A stretch of 64,000 nt of DNA. Source: Streptomyces sp. CB02009. GTDB taxonomy: Bacteria > Actinomycetota > Actinomycetes > Streptomycetales > Streptomycetaceae. A program made the translations under genes and the position numbers. Shown here piece by piece: positions 59,283 through 64,000 of the stretch. Location: contig NZ_LIVV01000006.1 of the NCBI RefSeq assembly GCF_001905825.1, positions 434,001 to 498,000 on the forward strand. Reading direction: 5' to 3'. Within the stretch, counting starts at the first letter, position 1, and each line of letters begins with the position of its first letter. The notes beneath the pieces are model-generated. The model saw nothing but the letters and a program-made list of their open reading frames with translations. It ran no database searches and was not told the origin of the DNA.

Positions 59283-60500
59283 ATGAGTGACGGTCAGGCG
59301 CAGGTCCAGGGGCAGGCCCCGGTGCGGGTCCACGGCACGGTGGAGCCAGGATTCGAGTCCGTACGCGAGGAGTTCGCCACCGTCGTGGCGAACGAGGCGC
59401 GCGACGGCGGAGCCCAGCTCGCCGTCCATCACCACGGCCGGCTCGTCGTGGACCTCTGGGGCGGCGACGGGGTCGACGGGGACTCGCTCCTCGGCCTCTA
59501 CTCCTCGTCCAAGGGTGCGATGGCCCTGGTCACCGCCCTGCTCGTGCAGGACGGTGTGCTCGATCTCGACCGCGAAGTCGCCTCCTGGTGGCCCGAGTTC
59601 GCCGCCGAGGGCAAGGAGGGGCTGACCCTGCGGGAGCTGCTCGCCCACCGGTCCGGCGTGATCGGCGCCGACGACGGCCTCAGCGCCGAGGAACTCGCCG
59701 ACGACCGGGCCGTCGCCGCACGGCTCGCGGGCCAGCGCCCCTTCTGGAAGCCCGGCACCGCCCACGGCTACCACGCCCTCGTGATCGGCCCGCTCGTCGG
59801 AGAGGTCGTCGTGCGGGCCACCGGCCGGACGATCCAGGAACTGTTCGAGGAGCGGGTCCGCGCCCCGTACGGGCTCGACTACTACCTGGGCCTGCCCGAG
59901 GCGCTGGAACCCCGCTTCCGTACGGCCCTGCCGATGCGGCCGACACCCGCCGAGCAGGCCCTCCTCGCGGAGAACCCGATCGCCCCGGACAGCCTCATGG
60001 CCGTCGCGTTCAACTTCCACGCGGACCCGCCGTTCGACATCGTCGGATACGCCAACTCCCGTACCGTGCGGGCCCGGGCGCCGATCTCCGGCGGCGGCGT
60101 CGGCTCCGCGCGCGGCCTGTCGCGGATGTACGCGGCGGTCGCCGGCGAGCTCGACGGCCGCGCCCCGCTCCTGAAGCCGGACATCCTGGCCGAGGTCTCC
60201 CGGATCCACTCCTCGGGCCAGGACCTGGTGACCGGCTCGACCAACGCCTTCGGCCTCGGCTTCGTCCCGCTGGCCACCCGCCACCCGGCGCTCAGCCCGC
60301 TCGCCGTCGGCCACAGCGGAGCCCCCGGCTCCCAGGCCTTCGCCGACCCGGCCACCGGCCTCGCCTACAGCTACGCCCGCCGCCGCTTCGGCTTCGCCGC
60401 AGGCCCCGGCGCCGCCGAGAACGACCGCCTGATCCCGGCGGTGGTCGCCGCGGCCGCGCGCCGGGACGGCTCCTCCGGCCCGGCCGGAGGAGCCGTTTGA
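59283..60500 (+). CDS. beta-lactamase-family serine hydrolase (class C/EstB-like)
   Basis: 405 aa. The SxxK motif is YSSSKGAM near residue 79, with a Tyr in GTAHGYHAL as the second catalytic residue and GHSGAPGSQAF near the end replacing KTG. No signal peptide is seen, so it is probably a cytoplasmic esterase rather than a true beta-lactamase. The ATG at 59283 starts MSDGQAQVQGQAPVRVHG. A perfect hairpin occupies its last codons. Confidence 0.87.
   Translation: MSDGQAQVQGQAPVRVHGTVEPGFESVREEFATVVANEARDGGAQLAVHHHGRLVVDLWGGDGVDGDSLLGLYSSSKGAMALVTALLVQDGVLDLDREVASWWPEFAAEGKEGLTLRELLAHRSGVIGADDGLSAEELADDRAVAARLAGQRPFWKPGTAHGYHALVIGPLVGEVVVRATGRTIQELFEERVRAPYGLDYYLGLPEALEPRFRTALPMRPTPAEQALLAENPIAPDSLMAVAFNFHADPPFDIVGYANSRTVRARAPISGGGVGSARGLSRMYAAVAGELDGRAPLLKPDILAEVSRIHSSGQDLVTGSTNAFGLGFVPLATRHPALSPLAVGHSGAPGSQAFADPATGLAYSYARRRFGFAAGPGAAENDRLIPAVVAAAARRDGSSGPAGGAV
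60466..60496 (+). terminator. hairpin inside the esterase 3' end
   Basis: ACGGCTCCTCCGGCC (60466-60480) and its exact complement (60482-60496) flank one C, followed by TTTGA. The codons spell DGSSGPAGGAV and stop, so coding and terminator overlap. Confidence 0.75.
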
Positions 60501-60512
60501 CATGATCGCCCG

Positions 60513-60656
60513 ATGCATCGAGAGGACGACCCCTCGGACCACGTGAAGCGGCTCGGCCGCGCGGCGGAGTCCGGCGACACGACACTCGTCGCGGAGCTCC
60601 TCGCAACGCCGAGCGCCCGCCTTCCGCTGCTGCGGAGGGCGGGCGCGCTCGTGTGA
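60513..60656 (+). CDS. possible small ankyrin-like protein fragment, 47 aa
   Basis: MHREDDPSDHVKRLGRAAES then GDTTLVAELLATP resembles the first helices of an ankyrin-repeat protein, but the frame stops where the repeats should continue. Third-position GC is high. CATGAT (60501-60506) stands 7 nt upstream as a possible leaderless -10. Its last 14 codons coincide with a terminator hairpin. It may be a gene remnant; confidence is low. Confidence 0.35.
   Translation: MHREDDPSDHVKRLGRAAESGDTTLVAELLATPSARLPLLRRAGALV
60613..60646. terminator. strong hairpin before the convergent yceI gene
   Basis: A 15-bp stem (GCGCCCGCC, T-G and T-A pairs, CCGC with their partners) closes a TGCT loop. It is the second terminator in the esterase-yceI convergent region; 60657-60740 holds only GC-rich filler. 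Confidence 0.75.
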
Positions 60657-60740
60657 CGTCGGGGGCGGGGCGGGGGCGGGCTCGGGCTTGGGCCAGGGGG
60701 GTCCAGGCTCAGGCCCCGTCTCAGGCCCCGGGGCTCGGGA

Positions 60741-61352
60741 TCAGGCGGCGTTCTTGATCGCGGAGATGTCGAAGTTCAGCTTGACCTTGTCGCTGACCAT
60801 CACGCCACCGGTCTCCAGGGCCGCGTTCCAGGTCAGGCCCCAGTCGGAGCGCAGGATCTCGGCGGAGCCCTCGAAGCCGACGCGCTCGTTGCCGTACACG
60901 TCCGTCGCGGAGCCGTTGAACTCCAGGTCGATCGCGAGCGGCTTCGTGACGTCCTTGATGGTCAGGTCGCCGGTGATCCGGTACTTGTCGCCGCCCAGCT
61001 GCTGGGCGTGCAGGGAGCGGAACGTCATGAGGGGGAACTGCTCGGCGTCGAAGAAGTCGCCGCTGCGCAGGTGGCCGTCGCGGTCGGCGATGCCCGTGTC
61101 GATCGAGGCGATCCTGACGTCGATCGAGGCGGTGGAGGCGTCCGGGTTCGTGCCGTCCAGCTTCAGGACGCCCTCGTGCTCGGCGAAGGTGCCGCGGACG
61201 TTGGTGACCATGGCGTGACGGACGGTGAAGCCGATGCTGCTGTGCGCCGGGTCGATGGCGTAGTCGCCGGTCAGGGCGGTCAGGGCCGGGTCCACGGGGA
61301 GGGTGGCGACGGCGACGGCGGACTCGGTGCTCTTGCGGTTGAAGATACCCAT
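60741..61352 (-). CDS. YceI-family protein
   Basis: 203 aa. The lipocalin-like YceI domain is clear: YAIDPAHSSIGFTVRHAMVT, VRGTFAEHEG, DGHLRSGDFFDAEQFPLMTF, GDLTIKDVTKPLAIDLEF, GFEGSAEILRSDWGL. Family members bind isoprenoids or similar amphiphiles. No signal peptide is present (MGIFNRKSTESAVAVATLPV), so it is intracellular. Upstream GTTGAA/TTCAAC repeats suggest MarR-type control. Confidence 0.92.
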   Translation of the reverse strand: MGIFNRKSTESAVAVATLPVDPALTALTGDYAIDPAHSSIGFTVRHAMVTNVRGTFAEHEGVLKLDGTNPDASTASIDVRIASIDTGIADRDGHLRSGDFFDAEQFPLMTFRSLHAQQLGGDKYRITGDLTIKDVTKPLAIDLEFNGSATDVYGNERVGFEGSAEILRSDWGLTWNAALETGGVMVSDKVKLNFDISAIKNAA

Positions 61353-61394
61353 GACTGACAGCTCCTTGATCGGGACGTGTGCTGAGCGGTTCTT

Positions 61395-61445
61395 GTTGAA
61401 CCTTCAACGAGAATGACTGTAGACGCATTCCGTTCAACTTTCAAC
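61395..61445 (-). promoter_or_regulatory. yceI promoter and MarR-like operators
   Basis: On the reverse strand TTGAAC (61437-61432), 16 bp, CATTCT (61415-61410) form a promoter. A perfect dyad GTTGAA-CC-TTCAAC (61395-61408) covers the start-site region, and a related GTTGAAAGTTGAAC (61445-61432) overlaps the -35. Confidence 0.6.
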
Positions 61446-61461
61446 ATCTCTGCGAGATGTT
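61443..61461. repeat. inverted repeat in the yceI/secreted-protein gap
   Basis: AACATCTC-TGC-GAGATGTT, 8-bp arms, adjoining the yceI operators and about 150 nt upstream of the secreted-protein ATG. It may act in the opposite direction. Confidence 0.5.
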
Positions 61462-61610
61462 CACCCGGACGGCGCCACCAGGGCCCCGACGCCCTCTGGC
61501 GGACGCGCGTAGAACTGCGGCACCATCTCCCTGCGCGCAGCGCGCCAGAGCACCAGAGCACCACCTGCACCACCGTCCCCACCGCCACGGTCATCAGCAG
61601 GAGGCACCCC

Positions 61611-62120
61611 ATGAAGCTCCGCTCCGTCCTCACCGCCCTCGCCCTCGTCCTCGGCGCGCTCTTCGCGCCGGGTGTCGGCGTCCTCACCGCCGCGGGCCAG
61701 GCCCACGCCGTCACGAAGATCAGCCACGCCACCGCGACCTCGATGTTCCGGTCCTCCGGGATCACCTGGTCCTCGTCCGGCGGCTGCTCCAACCGCAACG
61801 TCGCCACGTGCACGTCCTTCGACCAGCTCAACCTGGCCACCGCCCAGGGGGCCCAGACCCTGAGGAGCGCCAGCGGCTGCGCCCTCAACATCACCGGCGG
61901 CACCGAGACCGGCCACGCGAGCGGCACGTACTCCCACTGGAACGGCTACAAGCTCGACTTCGGCAAGGCCACCTGCCTCACCAACTACGTGAAGAACACG
62001 TTCACGTACATCGGCGTCCGCGGTGACGGCGCCCCGCAGTGGAAGTCCGGCGCGGGCAACGTCTACGCCGACGAGGGCAACCACTGGGACGTGACCTTCT
62101 ACAACTGCGGCGGCTGCTGA
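61611..62120 (+). CDS. secreted protein with LAS-metallopeptidase-like motifs
   Basis: 169 aa. A Sec signal peptide with h-region LTALALVLGALFAPGVG ends AHA near residue 33. The mature part has six cysteines, likely disulphides. The segment SHWNGYKLDF places His109 and Asp116 seven residues apart, as in the SxHxxGxxxD motif of VanY/M15 peptidases, and EGNHWD (Glu155, His158) resembles the ExxH motif with the third zinc ligand. I infer a possible peptidoglycan peptidase. ATG 61611 has AGGAGG upstream. Confidence 0.65.
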   Translation: MKLRSVLTALALVLGALFAPGVGVLTAAGQAHAVTKISHATATSMFRSSGITWSSSGGCSNRNVATCTSFDQLNLATAQGAQTLRSASGCALNITGGTETGHASGTYSHWNGYKLDFGKATCLTNYVKNTFTYIGVRGDGAPQWKSGAGNVYADEGNHWDVTFYNCGGC

Positions 62121-62159
62121 CCGGCGGTTCCGGCCCGAAAGAGCCCTCTTCGGCGGTCA

Positions 62160-62189
62160 CTTGGACTAACCGAAGGGGGTTCTTGGACT
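62160..62189 (+). promoter_or_regulatory. direct repeat upstream of the GH101 gene
   Basis: CTTGGACT is repeated at 62160-62167 and 62182-62189 (22-bp period, two helical turns). It lies 63 bp upstream of the ATG at 62252. A TTGACG (62216-62221) might be a -35, but a well-spaced -10 is missing. Confidence 0.4.
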
Positions 62190-62251
62190 GGAGGGCCCCA
62201 CGCGGCGCGATCTCGTTGACGGTGCCGCCGGGGCGGGGCCAACTAGAGCGC

Positions 62252-64000
62252 ATGTCCCTCCCCCCTTCGCGAAGAATCCGTGCGGCCTGTGCGCTCGCCG
62301 TCGCTTCCTCCGCCGTGTTCGCCCTGGCCGGGCCCGCCCTGGCCGAGGGAGCCACGGCCGGGGGCACGGCAGCCGTCCCCGCGGCCGCCGACGCGGCGGC
62401 AGCCGGCACCCCCGCATCAGGCAGCCCCGCATCAGGCGCCGCAGCCGCCGACGGCCCCGTCATCGCCTCCCGCCAGCTCTCCGTGGCCGTCGCCGAGGAC
62501 TTCCCCCGCGTCCTCTCGTACACCGACCGCGCGAGCGGCGCCCGGCTCCTCGGCAGTACGGCCCCGGTCACGCAGATCGTCCTCAACGGCACCGCCCATG
62601 ACGTCCGGGCCAAGGGCGCCCCCGTCCTGACCGGGTCCTCCGCCGCGTACACCCTGGCCTTCCCCGACCTGCCCGGCGTCGAGATCGACGCGCGGATCGG
62701 CGTCGACGGGCGGACCACCACGTTCCGGGTGACCGCCGTTCGCGACACCGAGGGCTTCCGGGTCGGCACCCTCGACATACCGGGCCACGACCTGGTCTCC
62801 GTCGGCTCCTCGGACGCCGGCGCCGCGACCGCCTTCACCCGGCTCGACCCGGACTCCACCCGTACCGCCGACGTCTTCGCCCAGGTCACCGACGCGACCG
62901 CCGCCGAGACCACCCCGGTGGGCGCGAGCTACGCGATCGTCAGCACCGGGCGGCTCGCCGCGGCCGTCGAGTCCAACTCCAGCTACGACAAGCCCACCGG
63001 GGCCTCCGCCCGGGACGGCGCCCGCTTCTGGCACCAGGCCCGCAAGCAGGCCACCGCCACCGGCACCGAGACCCGCGTCGGCGTCTGGTCCGGCCAGTGG
63101 ACCTACCGCGGCGAGGGCGCCCCGAAGCCGGCGAGCGGCGACGGCCTGCCCTGGGCCAAGGTCGTCGTGACCCCCGACGCCAACGCCGACGGCACCACCG
63201 ACTGGCAGGACGGCGCCGTCGCCTTCCGGACGATCGGGATCAAGGCCCCCGGCAGCGAGGACACCCCCGACCGGGTCGTCGCCCACATTCCGTTCAACTT
63301 CGCCTCGCAGGCCACCCACCCCTTCCTGCGCACCCTCGACGACGTCAAGCGGATCTCGCTGTCCACCGACGGACTCGGCCAGTTCGCGCTGCTCAAGGGG
63401 TACGGCTCCGAGGGCCACGACTCCGCCCACCCCGACTACGGCGGCAACTACAACAAGCGGGCCGGCGGCCTCACGGACCTCAACGTCCTCCTCGAGGAGG
63501 GCCGGAAGTGGGGCGCGGACTTCGGCGTCCACGTCAACGCCACCGAGTCGTACCCCGAGGCGAAGAACTTCAGCGAGACCCTCGTCGACAAGACGAAGCC
63601 CGGCTGGAACTGGCTCAACCAGAGCTACTACATCGACCAGCGCCGCGACATCAACAGCGGCGACCTCGCCCGCCGCTTCCAGCAGCTGCGCGACGAGACC
63701 GACCGCAACCTCTCCACCCTCTACATCGACGTCTACTACACCCACGGCTGGATCGCCGACGAGACGATGAGGGCCGTCCAGGCGCAGGGCTGGAACGTCG
63801 CCACCGAGTGGTCCGAGAAGTTCGAGCGCGCCTCCCTCTGGTCCCACTGGGCCAACGACCTCGACTACGGCGGCGCCACCAACAAGGGCCTCAACTCGCA
63901 GATCGTCCGCTTCATCCGCAACGGCGAGAAGGACGTCTGGAACAACCACCCGGTCCTCGGCCAGACCGCCCTCGTCGACTTCGAGGGCTGGACCGGCGAG
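62252..64000 (+). CDS. GH101 endo-alpha-N-acetylgalactosaminidase-like (partial, runs off right edge)
   Basis: 583 codons are present and the frame is open at the edge. A signal peptide (IRAACALAVASSAVFALAGPALA) is followed by an Ala/Gly/Pro-rich linker, a galactose-mutarotase-like beta domain, then a barrel. In the barrel, Asp493 in LYIDVYY and Glu519 in ATEWSEKFE fit the GH101 nucleophile and acid/base positions. GH101 enzymes release Gal-beta-1,3-GalNAc from O-glycans. Start is ATG 62252 (MSLPPSRRIRAACALA). The C-terminal domains are outside the window. Confidence 0.85.
   Translation, partial: MSLPPSRRIRAACALAVASSAVFALAGPALAEGATAGGTAAVPAAADAAAAGTPASGSPASGAAAADGPVIASRQLSVAVAEDFPRVLSYTDRASGARLLGSTAPVTQIVLNGTAHDVRAKGAPVLTGSSAAYTLAFPDLPGVEIDARIGVDGRTTTFRVTAVRDTEGFRVGTLDIPGHDLVSVGSSDAGAATAFTRLDPDSTRTADVFAQVTDATAAETTPVGASYAIVSTGRLAAAVESNSSYDKPTGASARDGARFWHQARKQATATGTETRVGVWSGQWTYRGEGAPKPASGDGLPWAKVVVTPDANADGTTDWQDGAVAFRTIGIKAPGSEDTPDRVVAHIPFNFASQATHPFLRTLDDVKRISLSTDGLGQFALLKGYGSEGHDSAHPDYGGNYNKRAGGLTDLNVLLEEGRKWGADFGVHVNATESYPEAKNFSETLVDKTKPGWNWLNQSYYIDQRRDINSGDLARRFQQLRDETDRNLSTLYIDVYYTHGWIADETMRAVQAQGWNVATEWSEKFERASLWSHWANDLDYGGATNKGLNSQIVRFIRNGEKDVWNNHPVLGQTALVDFEGWTGE

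Overview
The window is 64 kb of very GC-rich chromosomal DNA with strong third-position GC bias, GTG and TTG starts, LAL and PucR regulators, GGDEF-EAL proteins and a long run of core metabolic genes. Gene content and order (ligA, rmdB-like, gatCAB, ilvBNC, serA, leuB, ilvE, cimA) match the chromosome core of Streptomyces. I saw no prophage, transposon, CRISPR array, rRNA or tRNA. The two ends cut through genes: an alpha/beta hydrolase on the left and a GH101 glycosidase on the right.

Layout. 1-5.3 kb: a partial hydrolase, then an operon of a LOG-like protein, an SDR, a MetE-C-like protein and NAD-dependent DNA ligase. 5.5-11.5 kb: a c-di-GMP phosphodiesterase-type GGDEF-EAL protein, then gatC-gatA-(small membrane protein)-gatB. 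11.5-20 kb: a Ser/Thr kinase with a carbohydrate-binding-like tail, divergent from a Tat-type phospholipase C; an MMPL transporter with an acetyltransferase; two small proteins. 20-30 kb: a LAL regulator, a DUF6191-type protein overlapping it antisense, a lipoprotein sugar dehydrogenase, an aldo/keto reductase, a 2-hydroxyacid dehydrogenase and a second GGDEF-EAL protein whose EAL domain is degenerate. 30-36 kb: ilvB-ilvN-ilvC behind a peptide-type attenuator, then serA. 36-47 kb: TetR, a DUF1266-like protein, PucR divergent from proline catabolism genes, a hydrolase/AAC(2')-I pair, a PadR-HAAS pair and a LysR/reductase pair. 47-57 kb: leuB, ilvE, agmatine deiminase with a divergent NCS1 permease, TetR, an MHS transporter, and cimA behind a second attenuator-like leader. 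57-64 kb: a Gly-rich membrane protein, a DnaN paralogue, a beta-lactamase-family esterase, YceI, a secreted LAS-like protein and GH101.

Together ilvBNC, leuB, ilvE and cimA supply branched-chain amino acids. Both ilvB and cimA are preceded by a short ORF with Ile/Leu/Val codons followed by a U-tailed terminator, which suggests coordinated attenuation. Much of the non-coding interest lies in palindromes between divergent gene pairs (pucR/proline dehydrogenase, permease/aguA, hydrolase/acetyltransferase, serA/tetR) and in many -10 boxes placed 7-8 nt before the start codon, which suggests leaderless mRNAs.
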